From: Pseudomonadota bacterium
Lineage (GTDB): Bacteria > Pseudomonadota > Alphaproteobacteria > SHVZ01
Assembly: GCA_016195085.1 (NCBI GenBank)
Contig: JACQAG010000010.1
Span: 1-45,926, forward strand
DNA: 45,926 bases
Direction: 5' to 3'
In this document: piece by piece, positions 34,714 to 43,599 of the stretch
How positions within the stretch are numbered: position 1 is the stretch's first letter
Layout of the letters: each line of letters opens with the position of its first letter
Program-made: the position numbers and the translations under genes
Notes under the pieces: generated by a model
Databases searched by the model: none
What the model saw: the letters and a program-made list of their open reading frames with translations, nothing else
What the model was told of the DNA's origin: nothing

Positions 34714-34867
34714 GAGCGCCAGGTACCGCTCCGAAATCACACTGCCCATTTTCCGTACGCGTCGGCGGACGAGCTTGTGTATGACGCGCCAATCTCTCGA
34801 CGAGCGCCGAACGCTGCGCGTCGAGCTTCACACCCTCGCATCGCCGCCGACAGCGGCCGAAGCCAAA

Positions 34868-34886
34868 GCGAGGGCTGAGCCCTCGC
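34868..34886. terminator. Hairpin between convergent genes
   Basis: GCGAGGGC-TGA-GCCCTCGC, an 8-bp perfect stem with a 3-base loop, lies in the 208-base space between the convergent hydrolase and macrodomain genes. It lacks a T-run, so terminator function is tentative. I see no gene in this space. Confidence 0.35.
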
Positions 34887-34921
34887 CTCAGGGAGGTGGG
34901 ATCGGATCGCCGTTTCAGCGA

Positions 34922-35464
34922 TCAGAAGCGGAGTGCCACCCGTCCGAATCCGGCACCGTTGAAGGCATGACGGCCGCCGCGGTCGATGGCATCGATCGAG
35001 CGGTCGACGCCGGATTGCGGAATGGGTTCGTAGAGGCGCGCCTCGACCGGCGCGTTGCCCAATGCGGCGACGATGCGCGGACGTACGCGATGCCAGTCAA
35101 GCCCGCCAAGGCCGCAGCCCAAGGGCGGCACGGCGATGCTGACGATGCGCTCGTCGAGAGTGAATTCGCGAAGCGCCAACAGCCCGGCCTCGATGTCGTC
35201 CAGGCGCGATTTCTCGCTCCAATGGCGCTTGGTCGGGAAGGCAACGAGGCGTTGCTTGGTATCGGCGGCATGGGTGATCAAGAGGGCGCCCGGCCGGATC
35301 TGTCGCCGCTTGCAGGCCTCGACATAGGCCGCATGGTGGGCCGGCCAGCGCCGGCGAAACTGCAGGGCGAGACCGCGGTCCATGACGCCCACGCAATTGA
35401 CCGGATCGATGAGCGCCTCGGCATCGTCGTCGAGCAGATTGCCGATGCAGCTTCTGACTGACAT
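34922..35464 (-). CDS. Stand-alone DarG-like macrodomain protein
   Basis: A 180-residue macrodomain protein. The motif series is close to the macrodomain of DarG: GNLLDDDAEALIDPVNCVGVM, RGLALQF, FPTKRHWSEKSRLDDIE and PPLGCGLGGLDWHRVRP. In DarG/TARG1-type enzymes this fold removes ADP-ribose from DNA bases or glutamate side chains, and the Lys of FPTKRHW (Lys79 here) is the key catalytic residue; it is present. One usual Asn is Asp in ALIDPVN. DarG normally follows its toxin DarT, but no DarT-like gene is next to this one and the C-terminal DarG extension is absent. About 35 C-terminal residues beyond the fold match nothing known to me. Start ATG 35464. Confidence 0.85.
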   Translation of the reverse strand: MSVRSCIGNLLDDDAEALIDPVNCVGVMDRGLALQFRRRWPAHHAAYVEACKRRQIRPGALLITHAADTKQRLVAFPTKRHWSEKSRLDDIEAGLLALREFTLDERIVSIAVPPLGCGLGGLDWHRVRPRIVAALGNAPVEARLYEPIPQSGVDRSIDAIDRGGRHAFNGAGFGRVALRF

Positions 35465-35525
35465 CAAACCGCGGCCAAGGCGATTGCGATCCCCATCAGT
35501 CCCATATAGGCCTTCGCCGGCATGC

Positions 35526-35554
35526 ATGCAATTTAAATTGCATTTTAGCTAAAA
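35526..35554. promoter_or_regulatory. Two overlapping perfect palindromes in a divergent promoter
   Basis: ATGCAATTTAAATTGCAT (35526-35543) and TTTTAGCTAAAA (35543-35554) share one base and lie between the divergent macrodomain gene (start 35464) and the 35675 gene. A related but imperfect TTTTGCTAGAGCTAAC occurs at about 35610-35625. These AT-rich sites look like operators; the binding protein is unknown. Confidence 0.45.
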
Positions 35555-35674
35555 CTGTGCTGGTATGGGCATGTCGATCGGCAGCTGCCTTGCAGGCACA
35601 CTCTAACGTTTTGCTAGAGCTAACAAATTCGGGAAAATGCGGATCGACCGAGGATACAGGAAGGAGATGCATCC

Positions 35675-36064
35675 ATGGCCTATCCGACCCTCGCCGGCCC
35701 CGCCTCCAATCCGCCCGGAGCGCCCCGAAGGCCGCCTTCCGGGCAGAGCTGGGTCGAGATCACCATGAAGCCCGACCATGTCATGCTCGGCGACTTCCTG
35801 CCGCCGGCGGTCCTGCCCACCACCCGCACCTTCGAGCCCGAGCCGAATCGGGTCCACGCCCGCGCCGCGCCCAGCGCCTGGCCGGAGCGCGACCGCAACC
35901 GCCAGCCCTGCGCCGCCAAGCCTCGCAACTGGCGGCCGCCGCGGCTGCCGGAACCGATCTATGCCACCTTGCGCCGCATGGCGGTCGAGATCGTCTGCAT
36001 CGGCTTCGTCGGCGTCGTGCTCTTGGCGGTCGGCTACAAGCTGGTGCACGCCGCGCTGCATTGA
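35675..36064 (+). CDS. Pro/Arg-rich protein with one C-terminal membrane helix
   Basis: A 129-residue protein. Residues 1-95 are rich in Pro, Arg and Ala (APRRPPSGQSWVEITMKPDH, VLPTTRTFEPEPNRVH) and probably disordered. One hydrophobic helix near the C terminus (VEIVCIGFVGVVLLAVGYKLV) predicts a tail-anchored inner-membrane protein with the N-terminal part in the cytosol. GGAAGGAG eight bases before ATG 35675 is a strong ribosome-binding site. It is divergent from the macrodomain gene across the palindromes at 35526-35554 and converges with the PilZ/DoxX pair. No family recognised. Confidence 0.55.
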   Translation: MAYPTLAGPASNPPGAPRRPPSGQSWVEITMKPDHVMLGDFLPPAVLPTTRTFEPEPNRVHARAAPSAWPERDRNRQPCAAKPRNWRPPRLPEPIYATLRRMAVEIVCIGFVGVVLLAVGYKLVHAALH

Positions 36065-36066
36065 TC

Positions 36067-36082
36067 CGGCCGGTGCCGGCCG
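36067..36082. terminator. Short GC hairpin between convergent genes
   Basis: CGGCCGG-TG-CCGGCCG lies directly after the stop of the 35675 gene and before the convergent PilZ gene. A stem of about six pairs could aid termination from either side. No T-tract. Confidence 0.3.
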
Positions 36083-36162
36083 CCCGCCCCCCGAAACGTT
36101 CCTTCAGCGCACGCCTAGCCGCCAGCAGGCAAGGAGCCTTGGCGCTCGCGCGCTCGTCGGCC

Positions 36163-36546
36163 TCAGCGATTCACCTTCACCCACAACGCATGGTGGCTGA
36201 AATACGCCTCGATCTGGCGCATGACCTCAGGAGCGACGGAAACGATCTTCGCCGCCAGCCCGGCTGCGTCCTTTCGGACCACGATCGCCCGGGCATCGAC
36301 GATGAAATCGAAAACGTCCTGCCGGACGGAGATCGCGACCTCGAAGGTTCCATTTTCCGCCAGCTCGCCCTCGTAGGGCGAGGCGAGGAACCCGATCGCG
36401 CTCCAATTGCGGAGCGGATACTGCCTGCCTTCGATGACGACGAAGCAATGCGCCGGCGTGTCCACCCGTAGCGCCTGACGCCGATCGGCACCCTCCGCTT
36501 TCCTGAGAAGCAGTCGTTTGAGGCGGTCCAGCAAGGTGTCGCTCAC
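36163..36546 (-). CDS. PilZ-domain protein
   Basis: A 127-residue protein with both classical PilZ c-di-GMP motifs: the arginine pair in RRQALRVDTP (RxxxR) and NWSAIG (NxSxxG), spaced as usual, followed by beta strands ending in IVVRKDAAGLAAKIV. It should bind cyclic di-GMP and act on a partner such as an exopolysaccharide or motility complex. It starts at a GTG inside the GTGA that overlaps the stop of the DoxX gene, so the two are translationally coupled. A related protein with degenerate motifs is encoded at 25745-26101. Confidence 0.82.
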   Translation of the reverse strand: MSDTLLDRLKRLLLRKAEGADRRQALRVDTPAHCFVVIEGRQYPLRNWSAIGFLASPYEGELAENGTFEVAISVRQDVFDFIVDARAIVVRKDAAGLAAKIVSVAPEVMRQIEAYFSHHALWVKVNR

Positions 36547-36953
36547 TCGCTTCGGCGGCGCTCCAGGACTCGATCGAGGCTCCAGGCACCTCCGCCGACG
36601 ACCGCGATGTAAAGGAACACGAAGCTATAGGCCGCAGCCGCGATGCCGCCGTTCAGGAGCGGAAAGAAGCTGCGCGGCGCATGCGAGATGAAATACGCGA
36701 AGGCCATCTCTCCCGAGCAGAGGAAAGCGACGGGACGGGTGAGCAGCCCAAGCACCAAGAGCGTGCCGCCGACGAGCTCGATCACGCCTGCAAACCAGAT
36801 GAGGGAGAATGTCGACAGAGTGTCGAAGTTGGCGACGTGCGGAAAGCCGAGGAACTTCGCGGTTCCCGCCTCCAGATAGAGCAATGCCACCGCGATGCGC
36901 ATGACGCTCAGCATGCGGTCCGGCAGACTCGGCCCCAGCAAATTCTTCAACAT
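36543..36953 (-). CDS. DoxX-family membrane protein
   Basis: A 136-residue four-helix membrane protein of the DoxX family. Helices include LSVMRIAVALLYLEAGTAKF, WFAGVIELVGGTLLVLGLL, FLCSGEMAFAYFI and AAYSFVFLYIAVV, with the family-typical GLLTRPVAF and SHAPRSFFPLLNGG loops. DoxX proteins are small integral membrane proteins; some are quinol oxidase subunits or thiosulfate/thiol-redox partners, while most are uncharacterised. GGGAG precedes ATG 36953. The coupled PilZ gene downstream suggests the pair is made together, which is unusual and could link envelope redox to c-di-GMP signals. Confidence 0.85.
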   Translation of the reverse strand: MLKNLLGPSLPDRMLSVMRIAVALLYLEAGTAKFLGFPHVANFDTLSTFSLIWFAGVIELVGGTLLVLGLLTRPVAFLCSGEMAFAYFISHAPRSFFPLLNGGIAAAAYSFVFLYIAVVGGGAWSLDRVLERRRSE

Positions 36954-37007
36954 GGTCGCTCTCCCTCCACCCCCGCTCGAGCGTATCATACCTTAGTGCT
37001 CGCTCTG

Positions 37008-37877
37008 CTAGCCCCGTCCACTCGATTCGGCATCTCCCAGCAGACGGCCAAGCGTTCCACCCAGGATTTTTTCCATGTCTTGACTCGAAACGAAAGGGCA
37101 ACAGGAGCGCAGGATTTCGAGCGACTGACGGTAGGTCATGAAGCGGTTCACCACGGGATAGTCCGATCCCCACAGCAATCGCTCGGCGCCATAGCGGTCA
37201 TACACCGCATGGAAGACGTCGAGCATCTTCGCATAAGGGAACTCCCAGGGGCGCCGGCTGCCATAGCCGAAGCCGGAAACTTTGACGTAGAGGTTCGGCA
37301 GGCGGGCGCCTTCGAGGAGGAGCGCCAGCCCGCTCTCCTCTGTGGGAATGTCACCGCGCACGCGCCCCAGATGGTGCAGAAGGATCGTGAGATCGGGAAC
37401 GCGCTCGGCGAGCCCGGCAATCGTCGGTAGCTGCGAGGGGCCGCAGGCGAGACGGAAAATCAGCCCATGCCTTGCGGCAAGACGCGCGAAGCCGAGACCG
37501 TCGGGAGAGAGCAGCCAACCGGCGTCGGCATCTTCGTTCATGTAGTGCGTGATGCCGCGCGGGTTGAATGTCTCGATGACAAGCTGCAGCCGCTCGGCTG
37601 CGCCCGGCGTGTGATGCACCGCCATCCAGCGCGAGTCCACGTCGGCGAACGGTATGAGCCTTCCCCCTGAGCTCGCGGCACGCGCGAAGGCATAGCGATT
37701 GTTCTCGGGATTGCCGGCGATCGAGGCGCAGATGATGACTGCTCGGGTAACCCCGGCGCCATCCATCTCCCAGAGGAGATTTTCGGCACGGCCGCGGCTG
37801 TCGGGATCGGGAACTTCGGGCTGGTAGGGCCAGCGTTCCCAAGCATGGCAATGGGCATCCAGGATCATGCGCGGCAT
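37008..37877 (-). CDS. Amidohydrolase-2 family metal hydrolase
   Basis: A 289-residue TIM-barrel hydrolase related to 2-pyrone-4,6-dicarboxylate lactonase and other amidohydrolase-2 enzymes. HxH lies in ILDAHCHAWERW at the N terminus, a later His in ILLHHLGRVRGD and the terminal Asp in LLWGSDYPVV. It shares the fold but little else with the CouO-like protein at 2850. Substrate is unknown, perhaps a lactone or carboxylate of aromatic breakdown. ATG codons at 37877 and 37868 are both possible; neither has a strong ribosome-binding site. Either start overlaps the start of the divergent PAS_5 gene, so one of the two starts may be wrong. Confidence 0.82.
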   Translation of the reverse strand: MPRMILDAHCHAWERWPYQPEVPDPDSRGRAENLLWEMDGAGVTRAVIICASIAGNPENNRYAFARAASSGGRLIPFADVDSRWMAVHHTPGAAERLQLVIETFNPRGITHYMNEDADAGWLLSPDGLGFARLAARHGLIFRLACGPSQLPTIAGLAERVPDLTILLHHLGRVRGDIPTEESGLALLLEGARLPNLYVKVSGFGYGSRRPWEFPYAKMLDVFHAVYDRYGAERLLWGSDYPVVNRFMTYRQSLEILRSCCPFVSSQDMEKILGGTLGRLLGDAESSGRG

Positions 37878-38409
37878 TCTATCGGGCTTGTTCGGCTCGC
37901 GCACTTCGCCCACCCACCGCGCGGTGCTGTTCTGGCGACGCCAAGAGGCCGCCTTGCCGCCGGTATCCGCCATCGACCCGTTCGCGCTGAAGCCGGTGCT
38001 CGGCAATCTCATCGTCCTCGCCGTGCTGGGCGACGGCGCCGACTTCCGTTTCCGTCTCTACGGCACGGACGTCGCGAAGGAGGCGCGCTTCGACTGGACC
38101 GGCAATACGGTCAACGAGATGCGACGGACCCTCAGAGGTCCCGGACCTGCTTTCTACCTTGCAACCTACCGGGCATTGCTCAGCCGCCGCAAGCCGATCT
38201 ACACCGTCAACCCGGCGATGGTCGTCTTCGAACGCCGCGCCTGGGGCCGCCTGGCGCTGCCGTTCGGCGACCCCGGAGCGGATTGCGTCGAGCGTATCCT
38301 CGTCGGCAACTATGTCGTCAGCCAGGATTTCGTCACCGACGAGGAGGAACGCCGCTTGGCGAGCCTGCGCGAGGAGATGCGGGCCCAGCGCTGGCGAGAC
38401 CGCGGCTGA
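37867..38409 (+). CDS. PAS_5-domain protein
   Basis: A 180-residue single-domain protein with features of the alphaproteobacterial PAS_5 family: a lead of HRAVLFWRRQ, then ALPPVSAIDPFALKPVLGNL, VLGDGADFRFRLYGTDVA and DWTGNTVNEM, with a C-terminal RILVGNYVVSQDF strand. No kinase, cyclase or DNA-binding domain is attached. Such proteins are presumed sensors or adaptors, with unknown ligand. The ATG at 37867 overlaps the divergent amidohydrolase start; a later GTG (about 37921) is possible. The last 128 bases, including the stop, recur at 41342-41469. Confidence 0.7.
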   Translation: MRGILSGLFGSRTSPTHRAVLFWRRQEAALPPVSAIDPFALKPVLGNLIVLAVLGDGADFRFRLYGTDVAKEARFDWTGNTVNEMRRTLRGPGPAFYLATYRALLSRRKPIYTVNPAMVVFERRAWGRLALPFGDPGADCVERILVGNYVVSQDFVTDEEERRLASLREEMRAQRWRDRG

Positions 38410-38412
38410 ACC
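38285..38412 (+). repeat. 128-bp direct repeat, copy A (3' end of PAS_5 gene)
   Basis: Bases 38285-38412 match 41342-41469 in the same orientation without gaps and with nine differences (about 93% identity), beginning at GCGTCGAGCGTATCCTCGTC. Copy A is the functional 3' end of the PAS_5 gene. The two copies bracket the acylase and cupin genes. Confidence 0.9.
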
Positions 38413-38534
38413 TACCGGCTTGGCGTGCCGAAATCGTCGACGGCGCGGCAATCCCGTGACCGAGGCCGGGAACCGCGATAAGCTTTCACCGGCACCGCAA
38501 TTCGACGGCGCCGCCCTTCTCCAATGGATCTGCC

Positions 38535-40745
38535 ATGACATTCGATGATTCCGCTCCCCGCGACGGGCACCTAACCGGTGCCGTCCGCGGCAAGGTTGAG
38601 ATCCTCCGCAACCGCGCCGGCGTTCCGCACATCTATGCCGGCGCGACCACCGACCTCTATTTCGGGCTTGGGCTCGCCATGGCCGAGGATCGCCTTTGGC
38701 AGATGGACCGGCTGCGCCGGCGGGCCCTCGGGCGCCAGGCGGAGATCCTCGGGCCCGCCTATGTCACGAGCGACCTCGCCCACCTCACCGTCGGCATCGA
38801 CCTGATCGCCAGAAGCGAGCCGGCGAAGACGGACGGAAAGACCTACCAGACGATCCAGGCGTTCGTTGCCGGCATCAATCGGCAGATCGAGGTCTTCGGC
38901 CAGAAGCTGCCGCCGGAGTTCAAGCTCTTGAACTATGCGCCGGAGCCGTTCACGGTCGGCGACGTGGTGGCGATCGCCCGCGGCTTCTGGTGGTCATTGA
39001 ACGGACGCATCGACCGGCTGCTCGCGGCCGAGGCGGCCCGCCTGCTGCCGGACGCCATGCGCGCGATGTACCTGACGCCGGAAGCGGCGGAGCATGTGGT
39101 CCTCTCCGACGGCACCTCGCTCGCCGCCGGCAGCGACGATCAGACCGGCAGCAACAACTGGGCGGCATCGGGCAAGACCACGCCCACCGGCAAGGCGGTG
39201 CTGGCGGGCGATCCGCATCAACCCTTCTGGGTGCCGTCGAGCTGGTACGAATACGGCCTGCATGGGCCGGAGGACGATGCCGCCGGGTGCGGCCATCCCG
39301 GTTTCCCCGGCCTGTGGTGGGGCTCCAACGGGACCATCGCCTGGGCGCTCACCAACAACATGGCCTCCACCCGCGACCTCTACCGCGAGGCGGTCGATCC
39401 CAAGGATCCCAGCCGCTACCGCGACGGCGACGTCTGGCGCAAATTCGAGGAGCGCGAGGTCACCATCCCGGTCCGTGGCGAAGCGGCGCGGAAGGCCATG
39501 CTGCGCTCGACCGTGCGCGGCCCGATCGTCAATACGCTGGTGCCGTCGATCGAGGCTGCCGGCGATCCGCCGATGTCGCTCCGCTGGATCGGCCTGGAGC
39601 ATCTCGACGACCTCCGCGCCAGCATCGCCATCGGCCGCGCCAAGGACTGGAAGGGCTTCCGCAATGCGCTCCGCGACTGGTCGGTCGCCGTCTTCAACTT
39701 CGTCTACGCCGATAGCGCCGGCAATGTCGGCTACCAGATGGCCGGGCGCGTCCCCGTCCGCGGCCGCGTCACCCATGGCGTGCGCGATGCGTCCAACCCC
39801 GAGGACCGCTGGGTCGGCACCATCCCGTTCGATGGACTGCCCTCGAGCTACAATCCGAAGCGGGGCTATGTGGCGAGCGCCAACCAGCGCATCGTGCCGC
39901 CGGGCTATCGCCATGTGATCTACGGCGCCTATTCCCAGGCGCACCGCGCCATCCGCATCAATCAGGCCTTCGCCGAGGCGAAGCCGGATCGGGCAGCGAC
40001 GGTGCGTCTGCAGAACGACGTCAAGAATGTGCGCGCCGAACGCACGGTGCCGCACATTCTGAAGGCGCTGGCCCATGCCAAGGACGCCGATGCCAAGGCG
40101 CTGGCGGCCTCGCTCAAGGATTGGGACTTCCGCTACACGCTCGACAGCACCGCGCCGACGCTGTTCGAGACCTTCATGTATCACTGGCAGCGCCGCGTGC
40201 TGGTCGTGCACATGCCTGAGCGCCTGCTCGACTTGACCATGCAGCAGACCAATCTCGCCGTCGGCCTCTTGGAGAACCAGGACCTCGCCTATTTCAAGAC
40301 CAGCCAGGCGGAAGAGGCGGAGAAGGCGGCGACCGAGGCCATGGCGGCGCTCAAGGCGCGGCTCGGCGCCGACGCCACGATGTGGACTTGGGGACGCATC
40401 CACATCGCCCATTGGAAGCATCCCTTGTCGAGCCCGACGAATGCCGCCGCGTTCGACATCGGGCCGAAGCCGGCCGATGGCGGCTCGCACACGGTGCGCA
40501 ACATGGGCGGCGAGCTGCCGCCGCATGCGGCCTCATCCGGGGCCGAATACCGCATCGTCGTCGACTTCGCCGAACCCCGGTCGTTCCGCGCCGTGCAGAA
40601 CATCGGCAATTCCGGCGTGCCGGGCACGCCCCACTACCGCGACCAGTTCGAGCCGTTCCTCGAGGGTACCTATCACGTGGTGCATCTCGACCGCGCCCGG
40701 GTGGAAGCCGATCTGGAGAGCCGGATGGAGATCAGGCCCGCCTGA
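38535..40745 (+). CDS. Penicillin-acylase-family Ntn hydrolase
   Basis: A 736-residue precursor of the penicillin/acyl-homoserine-lactone acylase family. The alpha part has VEILRNRAGVPHIYAG and GLAMAEDRLWQMDRLRR. Autocleavage would occur before Ser206 in QTGSNNWAASG, which becomes the nucleophile of the beta chain; VLAGDPHQPFWVPSSWYE follows as usual. Later blocks include NFVYADSAGNVGYQMAGRVP, and the C-terminal NIGNSGVPGTPHYRDQFEPF is typical. Family members remove acyl groups from amides such as penicillins, AHL signals or peptides. Most are exported, but this protein begins MTFDDSAPRDGH with no visible signal peptide. It shares its strand with a cupin gene 133 bases downstream. Confidence 0.9.
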   Translation: MTFDDSAPRDGHLTGAVRGKVEILRNRAGVPHIYAGATTDLYFGLGLAMAEDRLWQMDRLRRRALGRQAEILGPAYVTSDLAHLTVGIDLIARSEPAKTDGKTYQTIQAFVAGINRQIEVFGQKLPPEFKLLNYAPEPFTVGDVVAIARGFWWSLNGRIDRLLAAEAARLLPDAMRAMYLTPEAAEHVVLSDGTSLAAGSDDQTGSNNWAASGKTTPTGKAVLAGDPHQPFWVPSSWYEYGLHGPEDDAAGCGHPGFPGLWWGSNGTIAWALTNNMASTRDLYREAVDPKDPSRYRDGDVWRKFEEREVTIPVRGEAARKAMLRSTVRGPIVNTLVPSIEAAGDPPMSLRWIGLEHLDDLRASIAIGRAKDWKGFRNALRDWSVAVFNFVYADSAGNVGYQMAGRVPVRGRVTHGVRDASNPEDRWVGTIPFDGLPSSYNPKRGYVASANQRIVPPGYRHVIYGAYSQAHRAIRINQAFAEAKPDRAATVRLQNDVKNVRAERTVPHILKALAHAKDADAKALAASLKDWDFRYTLDSTAPTLFETFMYHWQRRVLVVHMPERLLDLTMQQTNLAVGLLENQDLAYFKTSQAEEAEKAATEAMAALKARLGADATMWTWGRIHIAHWKHPLSSPTNAAAFDIGPKPADGGSHTVRNMGGELPPHAASSGAEYRIVVDFAEPRSFRAVQNIGNSGVPGTPHYRDQFEPFLEGTYHVVHLDRARVEADLESRMEIRPA

Positions 40746-40878
40746 GGCGTCGGTGCATCGCGGCTAAATGCTGCTGAATGCTCCTGTAGACGTTGATCTT
40801 CGGCCATCGGGGGCATGCAGGCTTTGTCATCTGGGGAATGTCGGCAAACAACAGCCTGGATTGGCGCGGAGGCGACAA

Positions 40879-41334
40879 ATGCAACCGCTGGAACAGCCCG
40901 TGGTGAAGATCGGGCAGCTCGAAATCCGATATCTGATCGACGGGACCGTGAGCGGCGCTGGGATCGGCATGTTCGAGCTTACGGTGCCCGCCGGAGCGCG
41001 GGTTCCGCCGGCGCACAGCCATACGGACAACGAAGAGGTCGTCTATGTGCTCGAAGGCACGCTGCGTTATTCGGTCGATGACGAGATGCGCGACCTGAAA
41101 CCGGGCGAGCGTATGCATACCCCCTGCGGCTCCGTCCATGCGTTCAGCAACCCGCATGACCGCCCGGCCCGGGCGCTGGTGATTCTGACCCCGGACATCG
41201 GCGCGCAATATTTCCGCGATGTCGCGGAAATCGCCAACGCCCCGGGCGGCCCCAACCCGGCGAGAATGGTGGAGGTGATGACCCGCTACGGGCTGGTCCT
41301 GGCGCGGCCAAAGGGGCCGGCCAGCGCCCCGTGA
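40879..41334 (+). CDS. Single-domain cupin protein
   Basis: A 151-residue cupin. Motif 1 is PPAHSHTDNEEVVYVLEGTLRY, with metal ligands His, His and Glu, and motif 2 is MHTPCGSVHAFSNPHDRPAR with the fourth-ligand His. Such proteins bind one divalent metal and range from dioxygenases to isomerases and sensors. GGAGG lies seven bases before ATG 40879; an in-frame upstream extension is not needed. It lies between the acylase gene and a remnant of the PAS_5 gene and may be co-transcribed with the acylase. Reaction unknown. Confidence 0.85.
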   Translation: MQPLEQPVVKIGQLEIRYLIDGTVSGAGIGMFELTVPAGARVPPAHSHTDNEEVVYVLEGTLRYSVDDEMRDLKPGERMHTPCGSVHAFSNPHDRPARALVILTPDIGAQYFRDVAEIANAPGGPNPARMVEVMTRYGLVLARPKGPASAP

Positions 41335-41341
41335 GCGGGTC

Positions 41342-41469
41342 GCGTCGAGCGTATCCTCGTCGGCAACTATGTCGTCAGCCAGGATTTCGTTACCGGCGAA
41401 GAGGAACGCCGCCAGGCAAGCCTGCGCGAGGAGATGCGGGCCCAGCGCCGGCAGGACCGCGGCTGAACC
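41342..41469 (+). pseudogene. 128-bp direct repeat, copy B (PAS_5 gene remnant)
   Basis: This copy encodes the last 40 residues of the PAS_5 protein in frame, ending in the same TGA (RILVGNYVVSQDF, then EEERRQASLREEMRAQRR). It has no start codon or upstream PAS sequence; homology stops abruptly a few bases after the cupin gene. It is a dead 3' fragment, presumably left by duplication or recombination. Confidence 0.85.
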
Positions 41470-41606
41470 CGCCCGTGGTCATGGACTGCCATCCGAAGCT
41501 TTGGACTCTTGGGGTTGTCCGCGCCGCCATGGGGTGAGCTGCTGTTTGCGAAGGCCCCGGGAAGGTGCTTAACTTCGCGCGCCCGCAGGCCCAGCGCAGA
41601 GGAAAC

Positions 41607-42592
<986 letters not shown>

Positions 42593-42596
<4 letters not shown>

Positions 42597-43594
42597 GCGC
42601 GCCGGTCCTGGTCAGCGTCGACCGGTTGAAGATGCATTTCCCGCTGCGGGCCGGCCTATTCGGCAAATCCGCCGGCGCGGTCAAGGCGGTCGACGGCCTG
42701 ACATTCGATATATTCAAGGGCGAGACGCTTGGCATGGTGGGCGAAAGCGGCTGCGGCAAGACGACGGCCGGCCGCGCCATTCTGCATCTTCACCGACCGA
42801 CGGCAGGCGCAGTGAAGTTCCGGGGCATGAATCTCGCGCAGCAGACCCCCGAGGAGTTGCGTCTTGCGCGCCGGCATATGCAGATGATTTTTCAGGATCC
42901 CTATGCGTCGCTCAATCCACAGATGCGGATCGGCGAGATCATCGCGAGGCCCTTGCGTGTCCATGGCGTGGCCAAAGACGCGGACGAAGAACGGCGCCTT
43001 GTCAGCGAGCTCATGGACCGGGTCGGCCTCAATCCGTCCTTCCGCAGCCGCTATCCGCATGAGTTCTCGGGCGGACAGCGCCAGCGTATCGGCATTGCCA
43101 GGGCGCTCGCGACGTCGCCCGATTTCATCGTCTGCGACGAGCCCATTTCAGCGCTCGATGTCTCGATCCAGGCGCAGATCATCAATCTCCTCGAGCAGCT
43201 GCGTGAAGACCTCGGCCTGACCTATCTGTTCATAGCGCATGACCTCGGCATGGTCCGCCATATATCGACGCGTGTCGCCGTCATGTATCTAGGCAAGATG
43301 ATGGAGCTGACGTCGAGCGCGGAACTCTACGCAAATCCCCTGCATCCCTATACCCAGGCGCTTCTGTCGGCCATTCCGATTCCTGATCCCCCGCTCGAGC
43401 GCAGGCGACGGCGCATCCTGCTCGAGGGCGAGGTGCCGAGCCCCGCCAGTCCGCCGCCGGGCTGCGTGTTCAGCACGCGCTGCGCCCACGCGATCGACCG
43501 ATGCCGCAGCGTCGAACCGGAATTCAGCGAGGTCAGCGCCGGCCATTGGGCCGCGTGCCATCTCGTCGGCGCGCGCCCCGCAACGCAGGTCTGA
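42593..43594 (+). CDS. Peptide ABC transporter ATPase (OppF/DppF-like)
   Basis: A 333-residue second ATPase subunit. Walker A is [12 protein letters not shown], the Q-loop is [13 protein letters not shown], the signature is [15 protein letters not shown], Walker B is [15 protein letters not shown] and the switch His is in [12 protein letters not shown]. The C-terminal oligopeptide extension has [17 protein letters not shown] and cysteines in [16 protein letters not shown]. It pairs with the preceding ATPase as in OppDF. Translation is coupled to that gene by ATGA and the permease follows five bases after its stop. Confidence 0.93.
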
Positions 43595-43599
43595 CGATC

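Noticed and set aside
38994-40526. 510-codon minus-strand frame opposite the acylase gene
   Set aside because: Arg/Ala/Gly-rich shadow of the penicillin-acylase coding sequence; no recognisable domain.
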